From Burkholderiaceae bacterium (GTDB lineage Bacteria > Pseudomonadota > Gammaproteobacteria > Burkholderiales > Burkholderiaceae), in NCBI GenBank assembly GCA_947472645.1, contig CANJBQ010000006.1, forward strand, positions 48,116 through 112,115: a stretch of DNA of 64,000 nucleotides, given 5' to 3'. This document shows positions 18,432-28,772 of the stretch, piece by piece. A program made the position numbers and the translations under genes. How positions within the stretch are numbered: the first letter of the stretch is position 1; each line of letters begins with the position of its first letter. The notes beneath the pieces were generated by a model. It searched no databases. It was not told the DNA's origin and saw only the letters and a program-made list of their open reading frames with translations.

Positions 18432-19430
18432 ATGAAATCAGCATACCTTACCATATCAAAGATTCTAAAGGGTCTTATTCTATTTTCCTGTTTATTGAAT
18501 CTTTCAAGTTTTGCTCAAAGCTACCCTAATAAGCCCATCACCTTGATTACTCCCTTTCCCGCGGGAGGATCAACAGATTCGATTGCTAGAGCTATTGCTA
18601 ACCAACTGACTAAACAGCTTGGACAAACAGTTATTGTTGATAATCGCCCTGGTGCTGGAGGCAATATTGGTAGTGATGTTGTTGCTAAAGCAGCTCCGGA
18701 TGGCTATACATTACTAATTTTAAGTTCGAGTATTCACTCGATTGGTGCGGCACTAAATAAAAAAGTCTCATTTGATTACGATAAAGACTTTACGCCCATT
18801 ATTCACGTAGCTTCAGCGCCCAATATCTTTCTGGTCACCAAACAACTACCGGTCACTAATCTAAAAGAATTTCTTGATTATGCGAAAGCTCATCCGAATG
18901 CATTGAATTATTCCTCCGCTGGAACAGGTACCATCATGCATCTAACTGGCGAGTACTTTGATGCTCAAACTAGCATTCGTATGCAACATATCCCCTACAA
19001 AGGCTCTGGCTTATCAATGCCGGATCTTATTTCAGGGAAAGTACATGTTCTATTTGATAGTATTATTTCAGGTCTGCCTCACGTTAAAGATGGCAAATTG
19101 AATATCTTGGCAATTACTAGTAAAAAACGCTCCCCCCTCATTCCTGATGTGCCTACCCTGATGGAAATCGGCAAACCATATGGGTTGGGTAACTTCGTGT
19201 CTGAGGTCATCTGGGGGATTGATGGCCCAAAGAACTTACCTCCTGAAATTGTGGCCAAACTCAACTCTGAAATCAATAAAGCGCTCCAATCAAAAGAAAT
19301 CATGCAGGAATTTGCTAATTTTGGTGCAGATACGGGTGGCGGGACCCCTAAATTCTTTGAAAATCTAATCCTAAATGATCGTGCTCAGTGGGCTAAAATC
19401 ATCAAAGAACAAAATATTATTGCCGACTAA
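18432..19430 (+). CDS. TctC/Bug-family substrate-binding protein
   Basis: ...[70 protein letters not shown]. Confidence 0.96.
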   Translation: MKSAYLTISKILKGLILFSCLLNLSSFAQSYPNKPITLITPFPAGGSTDSIARAIANQLTKQLGQTVIVDNRPGAGGNIGSDVVAKAAPDGYTLLILSSSIHSIGAALNKKVSFDYDKDFTPIIHVASAPNIFLVTKQLPVTNLKEFLDYAKAHPNALNYSSAGTGTIMHLTGEYFDAQTSIRMQHIPYKGSGLSMPDLISGKVHVLFDSIISGLPHVKDGKLNILAITSKKRSPLIPDVPTLMEIGKPYGLGNFVSEVIWGIDGPKNLPPEIVAKLNSEINKALQSKEIMQEFANFGADTGGGTPKFFENLILNDRAQWAKIIKEQNIIAD

Positions 19431-19452
19431 TTAAAAACCCGAAAGACCCTTT

Positions 19453-21087
19453 ATGACATTTCAATGGGCTAACCCATATTCAACGATACGTATTCCTGTT
19501 TTTGCTAGAAATATCGTATCTACCTCTCAACCCTTAGCCTCTCAAGCTGGTTTAAAAATCATTCAGCAAGGTGGTAATGCAGTTGACGCCGCAATCGCCA
19601 CTGCGGCAGTATTGATGATTGTAGAGCCCGTCTCTAATGGCTTAGGTAGTGATATGTTCGCCATTGTTTGGGATGGAGAGAAACTACATGGATTAAATGC
19701 CTCTGGTGTTGCCCCTGCTGCTTGGAGTCCTGAATATTACGAGAAAAAATATGGCCTCGGTGCAAATGGCTTAGCAAATCGCCCTATGAGGGGTTGGGAT
19801 ACCGTTTCCGTACCTGGTGCTATAGCAGGTTGGGCAGCGTTACACAAAAAATTAGGGAAATTAAGCTTTTCGGAAATCTTGGCTCCCGCCATACAAATTG
19901 CGCACCAAGGATATGCGGTCACACCCATTGTTGCTCATAAGTGGGCTGCTGGTATTCCGGATCTGATCAACCAACCAGGCTTTAAAGAAATGTTTATGCC
20001 AAAAGGTAGAGCGCCACATATTGGCGAGAACTTTACAGCTCCTGGTATCGCTAAAACCTTTGAACAACTTTGTAAAAAGGGCTGGGAAGATTATTACCAA
20101 GGAGAAATTGCTGCTGCAATTGTGAAACACTCTACTGACAATGGCGGCGCTCTGCAAATCAATGATTTAAGAAACTATCAACCTGATTGGGTTGACCTCA
20201 TCTCAACGAAATATCGTGGTTATGATATCCATGAAATACCTCCTAATGGACAAGGAATAGGCGCCTTAATTGCACTCGGAATTTGTGAACAGTTCAATCT
20301 AAAGGACTATCCCGTCGATGGTGTATTAAGTCAACATATCCAAATCGAAGCAATGAAACTCGCTTTTGCTGATGTCTATGAATACGTAGCTGACCCTAAA
20401 AGCATGAAAATTAAACCAAGTGATATGCTGGATCCTTCTTATCTTAAAGAACGCGCCAAATTGATTGATTTAAAAAAGGCGACTCATTTTGGCTTTGGTT
20501 TGCCAAATACAGGCGGCACAGTTTATCTAACTACTGCAGATCAAAGTGGCATGATGGTGTCATTTATCCAAAGCAATTACATGGGCTTTGGATCAGGCGT
20601 AGTAGTTCCAGAGTTTGGTGTTAGTTTACAAAATCGGGGCTACGGATTTTCAATGGATCGTCGTTCAGACAATGTCGTCGCTGGAGGAAAGCGTCCCTTC
20701 CATACAATTATTCCAGCCTTCATGACAAAAGAAGTTGATGGTAAAACTTTCCCACAAATGAGCTTTGGGGTGATGGGTGGCGATATGCAACCACAAGGCC
20801 ATCTTCAAACTGTCGTTCGAATGTTGGATTATCAACAACAACCACAAACTGCTTGCGACGCTCCACGTTGGAAAGTGAACCGTGACTTTACTTTAGACGT
20901 TGAATCTAATCTCAATTCTGAAACAGTGATCGGTCTAAAAGCACTCGGACACGAACTAAAAAGTATTGAAGACCCTTATATGGACTTCGGTTCTGGGCAA
21001 TTTATTTGGCGTCAAACAGATGACTTAAATGACGGCTATGTCGCTGCTAGCGATTGTAGAAGAGATGGTTTAGCCGCTGGCTTATAA
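19453..21087 (+). CDS. Gamma-glutamyltransferase family protein
   Basis: 544 aa; QPLASQAGLKIIQQGGNAVDAAIATAAVLMIVEPVSNGLGSD; GGTVYLTTADQSGMMVSFIQSNY (Thr nucleophile region). Confidence 0.93.
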   Translation: MTFQWANPYSTIRIPVFARNIVSTSQPLASQAGLKIIQQGGNAVDAAIATAAVLMIVEPVSNGLGSDMFAIVWDGEKLHGLNASGVAPAAWSPEYYEKKYGLGANGLANRPMRGWDTVSVPGAIAGWAALHKKLGKLSFSEILAPAIQIAHQGYAVTPIVAHKWAAGIPDLINQPGFKEMFMPKGRAPHIGENFTAPGIAKTFEQLCKKGWEDYYQGEIAAAIVKHSTDNGGALQINDLRNYQPDWVDLISTKYRGYDIHEIPPNGQGIGALIALGICEQFNLKDYPVDGVLSQHIQIEAMKLAFADVYEYVADPKSMKIKPSDMLDPSYLKERAKLIDLKKATHFGFGLPNTGGTVYLTTADQSGMMVSFIQSNYMGFGSGVVVPEFGVSLQNRGYGFSMDRRSDNVVAGGKRPFHTIIPAFMTKEVDGKTFPQMSFGVMGGDMQPQGHLQTVVRMLDYQQQPQTACDAPRWKVNRDFTLDVESNLNSETVIGLKALGHELKSIEDPYMDFGSGQFIWRQTDDLNDGYVAASDCRRDGLAAGL

Positions 21088-21088
21088 A

Positions 21089-21910
21089 TTGATGCGAACT
21101 GAACTGATTACCATTGAAACAGACACGATCCCCATCGAGGGATTGTTTTATGAACCAACAGGGCCCATTAAAGGTGCGGCTTTATTTTTTCATGGTAACA
21201 CCATGAATTTTTATACTGGCGCCGCCAAGTTTTTAGGTCCTGCAATGGTAAATGCCGGTTTTGCTTTTTTTGCATTTAATCGACGCGGACATGATATTTT
21301 ATCGACCCGAGCCAGTAGAAATCCAGTAGGTGGTGCCTATCAAACCATCGCAGAGTCACTTGCTGACAATGATTATGCAAGACAATGGCTAATTAATCGT
21401 GTACATACTCAACCTATTGTGATTGGGCATAGCAATGGCGGCATGCTTGCCGTTGCTCATGTTGCGAAATATTCCAATACGCCTGCCCTTGTTTTATTAT
21501 CTGCTCCTCGGGGTGGTGTAGGCCAAGACTTAGTAAGAGGCTCTGAAAAATTATTTGCCATGGATCAAGTGGACCAAATTACTGCTCAAGCAAAAGAATT
21601 AGTTGCTCAAGGTAAAGGCAAAGAACTCATCAATTTACCCGGTTGGTGGTACATCATTAGTGCGGAGAGTTTTTTAGATCGTTTAGTCTCAGTTCCAAGT
21701 ACGATTGCACTAGCCCCACAAATTCATTGCCCAGTATTAGCTATTCGAGGGGATCAAGAAGATCAACATCGTTATCCTGCCGAAGAATTTAAAGCAGCAT
21801 GCTCTGGAAATGTTGATGTAAAGATCATTCATGACTGCGATCATTTTTACAATCAAAAAGAACGAGAAGTGGCTTTACAAATTACTCAATGGCTAAACCA
21901 TCAAGTTTGA
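21089..21910 (+). CDS. Alpha/beta hydrolase
   Basis: 273 aa; GAALFFHGNTMNFYTG; VIGHSNGGMLAVAH; HDCDHFY. Confidence 0.88.
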   Translation: MMRTELITIETDTIPIEGLFYEPTGPIKGAALFFHGNTMNFYTGAAKFLGPAMVNAGFAFFAFNRRGHDILSTRASRNPVGGAYQTIAESLADNDYARQWLINRVHTQPIVIGHSNGGMLAVAHVAKYSNTPALVLLSAPRGGVGQDLVRGSEKLFAMDQVDQITAQAKELVAQGKGKELINLPGWWYIISAESFLDRLVSVPSTIALAPQIHCPVLAIRGDQEDQHRYPAEEFKAACSGNVDVKIIHDCDHFYNQKEREVALQITQWLNHQV

Positions 21911-22030
21911 TATCGTCTATCCATAAAAAGTACGGGATAACCCCAAACCCGGAAGAGTTATCGAAGTAAAGATTGAATACTGCGTCTCAATTAACGTAAA
22001 CTATCTCTATAAGATCCATTAGGAGACAAT

Positions 22031-23032
22031 ATGAAAATTTTACAAACAATTGCGATTTTTGTTGGTTGTGCTTTAGGAGCATCATTCTCAAGCTTTGCCC
22101 AAAGTACGTTTCCTAACCATCCGATTAAATATGTTGTGCCTTTTCCGCCAGGTGGCGCTACTGATAATGTAGCAAGACCAGTTGCCGCAGAAATAGCACG
22201 AAGTATGGGATGGAATGTCATCATCGAAAATAAACCAGGTGCTGGTGGAAACATTGGTGCTGACTATGTTGCAAAGTCAAATCCAGATGGATATACCTGG
22301 CTGATGGCCTCTGTTGGAACACACGGGATTAATCAACCACTTTATACACAAGGAACTAATAAACTTCCGTTTGATCCGATTAAAGACTTTATACCAGTGA
22401 CATTGGTCGCGGAGTTGCCTAATGTCTTGGTTTTAAATCCGGCGTTTGCTGAGAGAAATAAAATCAATACGGTCAAAGATTTAATCGCTTATGCAAAAGC
22501 GAATCCTGGAAAAATTAACATGGCATCCAGTGGCAGTGGTACATCAATACATATGGCAGGAGAGCTCTTTAAATCGATGACTAAAACGTTTATGGTTCAT
22601 TTACCCTATCGTGGTAGTCCTCCTGCTCTTACTGATTTAATGGCCGGCAATACAGATATCATGTTTGATAATTTACCGTCTTGTATTAACTTTATTAAAG
22701 CAGGCAAGTTAAAAGCTATCGCGGTGACTAGCGCTAAACGTTCACCGGTATTTCCAGATTTGCCAACGATTGCTGAAGCAGCAGACTTGCCTGGTTATGA
22801 AGCCACATCTTGGTTTGGCATTGTGATTCCAGCAAAGACCCCGCCAGATCTCGCGGCAAAGATTAGTGATGCGGTAATTAGAGCAGTCAGAAGTCCTGCG
22901 GTTAGAGAGCAATTAAGTGCTATTGGTGCAGAAGCATCTGGCATGCCTAGTGATCAATTTGCTGAATATATCAAAAAAGAAATCGCGAAGTGGACGAAAG
23001 CCGTAAAAGACTCTGGGGCTAAAGTCGACTAA
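22031..23032 (+). CDS. TctC/Bug-family substrate-binding protein
   Basis: [64 protein letters not shown]. Confidence 0.96.
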   Translation: MKILQTIAIFVGCALGASFSSFAQSTFPNHPIKYVVPFPPGGATDNVARPVAAEIARSMGWNVIIENKPGAGGNIGADYVAKSNPDGYTWLMASVGTHGINQPLYTQGTNKLPFDPIKDFIPVTLVAELPNVLVLNPAFAERNKINTVKDLIAYAKANPGKINMASSGSGTSIHMAGELFKSMTKTFMVHLPYRGSPPALTDLMAGNTDIMFDNLPSCINFIKAGKLKAIAVTSAKRSPVFPDLPTIAEAADLPGYEATSWFGIVIPAKTPPDLAAKISDAVIRAVRSPAVREQLSAIGAEASGMPSDQFAEYIKKEIAKWTKAVKDSGAKVD

Positions 23033-23035
23033 TTT

Positions 23036-24688
23036 TTAAGAGAGTTCTGATAATCGTTTATTCGGTGTGATTGCCTCTGGTTCAGTAACAATCTCAATCA
23101 CTGCTCCTAAGTCATTTTTGATGGCATCTTGTAAGGCGCTAAAAAATTCTTTTGTTTTTGTGACGCGATACCCTGGTATACCAAAACTCTTCGCGAACAT
23201 TACAAAATTAGGATTCGTTAAATTAGTCCCTGATACTCTAGATTTAAATTCGCGCTCTTGATGCATTCTGATAGTTCCATAAATACCATTATTCATAATC
23301 AAAATAATGGGCTTCACTTGATACTTCATCGCAGTGGCAAGCTCTTGACAGGTCATCATAAAATCCCCGTCACCGGTCACTCCAATAACGACTCTTTCAG
23401 GGTAAGCAATTTTGGCAGCAATCGCCGCAGGTAGCCCATATCCCATCGAGCCATTCGCAGGAGCAAGCTGGGTCCTAAAGCCACCATACGAGTAAAAACG
23501 ATGTAGCCACGTTGTAAAGTTGCCAGCACCATTGGTAAGAATCGCATCTCTTGGAATGTGGTTTCTTAGCTCCGAAAAAATATTGGCTAACTGAATATCT
23601 CCAACAATCGGAACTGGTTGCATAAACTCAATTTGATCCGCTCTTGCTTGCTCATAGTTCTGTTGATTGGGTTTTAAGTTCTTCGAATTATGCATCAGAG
23701 CTTCGACAAATAATTTAGGTGAACAATTAATGGCATAGCTTGGACGGTACACAAACCCTAATTCTTCAGATCCAGGATGAACATGAATAAGCACTTGTTT
23801 TGGGGCTGGAACATCAAATAAGGTATAAGCTAAAGAAGTAATCTCCCCTAAACGATCTCCAATCACTAGCACCACATCTGCTTGTTTAAATCTTTCTACT
23901 AACTTGGGATTGGTACCAAGACCTAAAAATCCCACAAAAGCTGGACTGTCATTGTCGATTAAATCCTGATACCGAAATGATGTTGCCACAGGCACATTTT
24001 TTTCCTGCGCCCACTTTTGTAGTTGTTGAGATGTGAACGCGTCCCATGAACTACCGCCAATAATAACCATCGGATGAGTAGCTTGATCTAGAGCACTCAT
24101 CGCTTGTGCAAAGATCAGTGGATTTAATCCGGGTTGAACAACATGCGCTGAAAGAGTTGGTTTTTCAAACCCCTGTGCAAACAGAACATCTTCTGGCAAG
24201 GCTAGTACGACTGGACCTTTACGGCCAGACTGCGCTAAATGAAATGCTCTTGATACATACTCATCAATACGATCAACGCGGTCAATACTTCCAACCCATT
24301 TAGCACATTCCGAATACATCTTACGTAAATCCACCTCTTGGAAAGCCTCACGCTCAGCCATATCCGTTCCTACCTGACCAATCAACACAACTAGTGGCGT
24401 ACTGTCCTGAAAAGCTGTATGAACCCCGACCATCGCGTTAGAGGCGCCAGGTCCTCGGGTCACCATTAAAACACCTACTTTGCTAGTAAGTTTGGCATAA
24501 GCATCTGCCATGTAAGCTGCGCCACCTTCTTGTCGACAAGTAATAAACTGTAAAGAATCCTCATGATCATAAAGACCGTCCAAAAGAGCTAAGTAACTCT
24601 CCCCAGGAACACCAAAGGCAAACTCGACTCCTTGACGCGCTAATGCATTTGCTAAAATTTTTCCGCCATGCATTTTAATTTTTGTCAT
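23036..24688 (-). CDS. Thiamine pyrophosphate-binding protein (acetolactate synthase/benzoylformate decarboxylase-like)
   Basis: 550 aa; GGKILANALARQGVEFAFGVPGESYLALLDGLYD; VIGVTGDGDFMMTCQELATAMKYQVKPIILIMNNGIYGTIR. Confidence 0.93.
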   Translation of the reverse strand: MTKIKMHGGKILANALARQGVEFAFGVPGESYLALLDGLYDHEDSLQFITCRQEGGAAYMADAYAKLTSKVGVLMVTRGPGASNAMVGVHTAFQDSTPLVVLIGQVGTDMAEREAFQEVDLRKMYSECAKWVGSIDRVDRIDEYVSRAFHLAQSGRKGPVVLALPEDVLFAQGFEKPTLSAHVVQPGLNPLIFAQAMSALDQATHPMVIIGGSSWDAFTSQQLQKWAQEKNVPVATSFRYQDLIDNDSPAFVGFLGLGTNPKLVERFKQADVVLVIGDRLGEITSLAYTLFDVPAPKQVLIHVHPGSEELGFVYRPSYAINCSPKLFVEALMHNSKNLKPNQQNYEQARADQIEFMQPVPIVGDIQLANIFSELRNHIPRDAILTNGAGNFTTWLHRFYSYGGFRTQLAPANGSMGYGLPAAIAAKIAYPERVVIGVTGDGDFMMTCQELATAMKYQVKPIILIMNNGIYGTIRMHQEREFKSRVSGTNLTNPNFVMFAKSFGIPGYRVTKTKEFFSALQDAIKNDLGAVIEIVTEPEAITPNKRLSELS

Positions 24689-24736
24689 TTTTAAATACTT
24701 TATAGAATGTTGTTATTTATTGTTGTAAGAATTAAC

Positions 24737-25720
24737 TTATTCAGGCTTGATGTTTTTTTCTCGAATTACCTTTGCCCATATCTCTTTTTCATCCCGCATC
24801 ATCTGGGCAAATTGAGCAGGTGTGTTAGCCACAATATCATTACCGCCTTTCAAGGCAAATGCAGATACTTCAGGTATTGCCATAATTTTAACAAGTTCAG
24901 TATGCAGTTTGTTTTGTATCTCTGAGGGCAAATTTGGTGGGGCCAGCATACCCAACCAAATATAAGCTGCAAGACCTGGCAGTCCCATCTCACCCATAGT
25001 AGGGACATCTACCACGACAGTCGACCTCTTTTCAGAAAATAGCGCTAATCCTCTTATTTTTCCAGCATTAACCATTCCTTGAGAATTACCGACGCTGTCA
25101 CAAAACATCTGTGTTTCACCACCAATCAGCGCCGCTTGTGCAGGTGCGGCTCCTTTATAGGGAACGTGAACGACATTCGTTCCTGCCGCAATATTAAATA
25201 ACTCACAGGCCAAGTGACCACCAGAGCCTATTCCAACACTAGAGTAATTTAATTGGTTTGGATGCGCCTTTGCGTACTGAATAAATTCAGTTAAATTCTT
25301 TACTGGTAAATTAGAATTCGTCAACAAATACATTGGATACTTAATCACCATCGATAATGGAGAAAAATCTTTGACAGAGTCGTATGGCATTGGGGACTTT
25401 AATAACGGACTGATTAAGTGTGCGCTATTAGAAGTAAATAGAAGAGTGTAACCATCAGCTGGTGCATTCACGACCGCCAAAGTTCCAGGAGTTCCTGTCC
25501 CACCTACACGATTTTCAACAACAACAGGTTGTTTAAAAGACTCTGACATCTTACTGGCAATGAGCCTTGCATAATTATCTGTTGGGCCACCTGGAGGGAA
25601 AGGCACAATCACTTTAATTGGTCGGTTGGGATATGAGCTATCCGCACAATATGCAAGCGATGGGCTCAAGATACTAAAAATACATATCATTTTCGCTATT
25701 AAGCACAAGCTTAGCTTCAT
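24737..25720 (-). CDS. TctC/Bug-family substrate-binding protein
   Basis: SSYPNRPIKVIVPFPPGGPTDNYARLIASKMSESF; VENRVGGTGTPGTLAVVNAPADGYTLLF. Confidence 0.96.
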   Translation of the reverse strand: MKLSLCLIAKMICIFSILSPSLAYCADSSYPNRPIKVIVPFPPGGPTDNYARLIASKMSESFKQPVVVENRVGGTGTPGTLAVVNAPADGYTLLFTSNSAHLISPLLKSPMPYDSVKDFSPLSMVIKYPMYLLTNSNLPVKNLTEFIQYAKAHPNQLNYSSVGIGSGGHLACELFNIAAGTNVVHVPYKGAAPAQAALIGGETQMFCDSVGNSQGMVNAGKIRGLALFSEKRSTVVVDVPTMGEMGLPGLAAYIWLGMLAPPNLPSEIQNKLHTELVKIMAIPEVSAFALKGGNDIVANTPAQFAQMMRDEKEIWAKVIREKNIKPE

Positions 25721-25789
25721 GAGGTCTCCAATTTATTATATTTTTACTAGGGTAAACCAAAACTTAGTTTGTATCAAGATGAGGCAAGT

Positions 25790-26767
25790 TTATTCAACGA
25801 GGTATTCTTCACGCCAAAAACCTAAAGCTTGTTGGGCACAGCGATCAGAAAAACTAAAAATAACGGCCATGTCTGAGCTAAGGAATCGATAGGGCTCCCA
25901 GGATGGTACAACCATAACGTCGTGAGTAGCTAAATGGTAGGTCTGACTACCTACCTCCAAAATACAAGATCCTTGAGCCACGTTCATTACAGTATGCTCT
26001 GTCGATCGGTATGTTTTTCCCATAAAGCCCTTTGGTAACATCTGCATAAAAGCAGCAATTGTTGTTAAGGGATCTTTACCGGTTTTAGGATTGATGTAAC
26101 GTAACTTAAAGCCATGCACAGGATCCATTTGAGAAGTCGGCATTTGCGATAAGCAATCGAGTGAACTCTCCCAAGGATATATTAAGCTAGCGCAATGTTG
26201 ATCTAAGCGTTGACTCGTATGAGTAACGGGATAAATATCCTGTGGATAATTCTCACGAAAATGCGCTCCAAATAAACTCGTAAAGGGTGTATCTAAGCCG
26301 TCCATCCATACTACGGCTTGGCTGCCTTCATTACCATGATCATGCCAAGTGAAATTTGGTGTAACAACAAAGTCTCCTGGTCGCATCATCATCTTGACAC
26401 CGTCAACACTCGTATACGCCCCCTCTCCTTCCACCAGAAATCGTAAGGCATTTGGACTATGTCGATGCGAAGGTGCAATCTCACCAGGCATGATAATTTG
26501 CTGACCCGCATATAAGGATTGAGAGATGAAAGAAGATCCCTTCAAAGATGGATTTTCCATGACCAGGACGCGTCGATCTGCATCCTTTTTACTGATCAGT
26601 GCCACAGACTTTTCTAATAAAGGTCTCACTGCTTGATAAGCCCAATGCGCAGGCACGCAATGCGACCCTGGTAACAATTTCATTTGGCGCTCCCACAAGG
26701 GTAATAAATTTAAAGGGTCAATGGCCTCTTTAAATTGTTGTAACTCTGAACTATTACTTGGAGTCAT
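25790..26767 (-). CDS. Gentisate 1,2-dioxygenase-like bicupin
   Basis: 325 aa; LWERQMKLLPGS..PAHWAYQAVRPLL; GEIAPSHRHSPNALRFLVEGEGAYTSVDGVKMMMRPGDFVVTPNFTWHDHGNEG. Confidence 0.88.
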   Translation of the reverse strand: MTPSNSSELQQFKEAIDPLNLLPLWERQMKLLPGSHCVPAHWAYQAVRPLLEKSVALISKKDADRRVLVMENPSLKGSSFISQSLYAGQQIIMPGEIAPSHRHSPNALRFLVEGEGAYTSVDGVKMMMRPGDFVVTPNFTWHDHGNEGSQAVVWMDGLDTPFTSLFGAHFRENYPQDIYPVTHTSQRLDQHCASLIYPWESSLDCLSQMPTSQMDPVHGFKLRYINPKTGKDPLTTIAAFMQMLPKGFMGKTYRSTEHTVMNVAQGSCILEVGSQTYHLATHDVMVVPSWEPYRFLSSDMAVIFSFSDRCAQQALGFWREEYLVE

Positions 26768-26782
26768 ACCCTTACTCTTTTT

Positions 26783-27652
26783 TCATTCAACTATTGATGG
26801 TTTAAAGATAGACGCTTTACCACCGCGACTTTGCTCTACTGCAACTGTCATTGAACCAATTCTCTCAAATTCAATTTTGACTTGATCACCACCTCGAATG
26901 GGCCCAACCCCAGCGGGAGTTCCTGCAGCAATAATGTCGCCAGGCTCTAAGGTCATAATATGTGAAGCAATCTCAATCATCCCAGGGATATCCACAATTA
27001 AATCGCGTGTATTTGCATCTTGGCGTAACTCGCCGTTGACCCATAAGCGACCTTGTAGTTGAGTAGGGTCTCCTAATTCATCAGCCGTCATAATCCATGG
27101 GCCCACAGGACAAAAAGTATCATAAGCTTTACGAGCGACGCGCTCTTCCTTACCCCGCACCACAATATCCATCAGACAAGAATAGCCAAAGACATACTCT
27201 TTCCAATTTTCACGCGGAATATCACGGCCTCGTTTACCAATAATGATGGCTAACTCACACTCATGGTCAATTCTGCGATCTGGTAAATCTGGCAAAACAA
27301 TTGGGTCACTGGCACCACTCAATGATGAAGTTGGTTTGAGAAAAAAACCTAAATTATTTGCTTTTACTTCACGCCCCATCTCCGCTGCATGATCGTGATA
27401 ATTAATGGGATAAGCAATCACCTTCGAACTCGCGGGAATAGGTGTCAGCAGCTTCACATTGGCGAGAGGTATTCGTGGGCGATTCAGAGCTTTTTCCAAA
27501 ATAGGTCTGTAGTGGTCAAATTGAGCAATCAGGCGATTCATGGCAACGATAGGCCAAGCCTGTAATTCATGCTCAACAAGATCATTAACATCAATGATCT
27601 CATCACCAATCACAATGCCAATATGTCCTTCATTAAATCTAGCTAATCTCAT
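26783..27652 (-). CDS. Fumarylacetoacetate hydrolase-family protein (fumarylpyruvate/maleylpyruvate hydrolase candidate)
   Basis: 289 aa; RRIDHECELAIIIGKRGRDIPRENWKEYVFGYSCLMDI; DIIAAGTPAGVGPIRGGDQVKIEFERIG. Confidence 0.92.
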   Translation of the reverse strand: MRLARFNEGHIGIVIGDEIIDVNDLVEHELQAWPIVAMNRLIAQFDHYRPILEKALNRPRIPLANVKLLTPIPASSKVIAYPINYHDHAAEMGREVKANNLGFFLKPTSSLSGASDPIVLPDLPDRRIDHECELAIIIGKRGRDIPRENWKEYVFGYSCLMDIVVRGKEERVARKAYDTFCPVGPWIMTADELGDPTQLQGRLWVNGELRQDANTRDLIVDIPGMIEIASHIMTLEPGDIIAAGTPAGVGPIRGGDQVKIEFERIGSMTVAVEQSRGGKASIFKPSIVE

Positions 27653-27763
27653 GTTGATCCTTGAAATTGATTCAAACTATTTATGCATCTTTAAACTTAT
27701 ACTAAGATTATAGGTATAAAGAATTTATCTCAATGAATAAATAATAATCGGAGACGTCATATC

Positions 27764-27787
27764 ATGAAAAAATCATTTAAAAGATGA
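27764..27787 (+). other. Seven-codon ORF (MKKSFKR-stop) behind the GGAG ribosome-binding site, overlapping the annotated tctC start by ATGA
   Basis: Sequence cggagacgtcatatcATGAAAAAATCATTTAAAAGATGATTC: the GGAG is spaced for this ATG rather than for the ATG at 27784. Confidence 0.4.
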
Positions 27788-28764
27788 TTCATCACTTTTT
27801 CTTCAAACTCTTCCTAACGATTTTAGGCGCTTGCTCTATATCGACTGCAGTTTGTCAACCCATTGCAAATACCTATCCAAATAAATCAATCACAATCATA
27901 GTGCCTTACTCAACAGGGAGTACCGCTGATTTATTAGCCAGAAATATAGGAAATAAACTTTCTCTCAAATGGAATGTCTCAGTCATTATTGATAATCGCC
28001 CTGGAGCAGCAGGCGTCATTGGGACCGATGCTGTAGCAAAAGCTAAAGGAGATGGTTATGTCCTGTTATTTACAGCAACCTCTCACGCCTCTGTCCCAGC
28101 CATTAAAGAAAAACTACCTTACGACCCCATCAATAGCTTTACTCCTATTTGTTTGCTATCTACAAGTGCCATGGGTTTTGTCATTTCGCCTACCTTACCT
28201 TTTCAAAATTTTCCAGATTTCCTGAGCTATGTGAAATCGCATCCCAACGCCTATAGTTATTCATCTCCAGGGAGCGGAACAACGCAACATTTAGTGATGG
28301 AACTACTAAAACAAAAAACAGGGATGGAAATACTTCATGTACCGTATAAAGGAATCTCTGGGGCTATTACAGATGTTCTTGGAGGCCATGTTCAAGCGAG
28401 TATCGTCTCTTTACAAGCCGCAAATGCCTATATTCAAAGTGGGCAACTCAAGATGCTAGCGATACTTAGTGACGAGCGTTCTAAAGTTTTTCCGACTGTA
28501 CCAACCCTAAAACAACAGGGTATTAATGAAGTGATTGATACCTGGTATGGGGTTTTAGCTCCAGCAAAAATGCCCCCCGAAGTAGTCATGAAATTAAACG
28601 CCGAAATCAATAACATCCTTTTAAGCTCTGAAATACAAGAGCTCATGACAAAGCAAGGATTAATTAGTCAAGGTGGATCACCCGATAAAATGCTCTTACA
28701 ACTTCAAAATGAAATCCCGAAGTGGAAGTCGGTGGTTAAAAATGGCCATATCAATACGGAATAA
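27784..28764 (+). CDS. TctC/Bug-family substrate-binding protein (start uncertain)
   Basis: NTYPNKSITIIVPYSTGSTADLLARNIGNKL; IDNRPGAAGVIGTDAVAKAKGDGYVLLF; HVPYKGIS. Confidence 0.94.
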   Translation: MIHHFFFKLFLTILGACSISTAVCQPIANTYPNKSITIIVPYSTGSTADLLARNIGNKLSLKWNVSVIIDNRPGAAGVIGTDAVAKAKGDGYVLLFTATSHASVPAIKEKLPYDPINSFTPICLLSTSAMGFVISPTLPFQNFPDFLSYVKSHPNAYSYSSPGSGTTQHLVMELLKQKTGMEILHVPYKGISGAITDVLGGHVQASIVSLQAANAYIQSGQLKMLAILSDERSKVFPTVPTLKQQGINEVIDTWYGVLAPAKMPPEVVMKLNAEINNILLSSEIQELMTKQGLISQGGSPDKMLLQLQNEIPKWKSVVKNGHINTE

Positions 28765-28772
28765 AGGAAGCT

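Noticed and set aside
27697-27719. Inverted repeat TTATAC-N11-GTATAA upstream of tctC (27784)
   Set aside because: Six-bp AT-rich arms only; could equally be promoter sequence. Not enough to call an operator.
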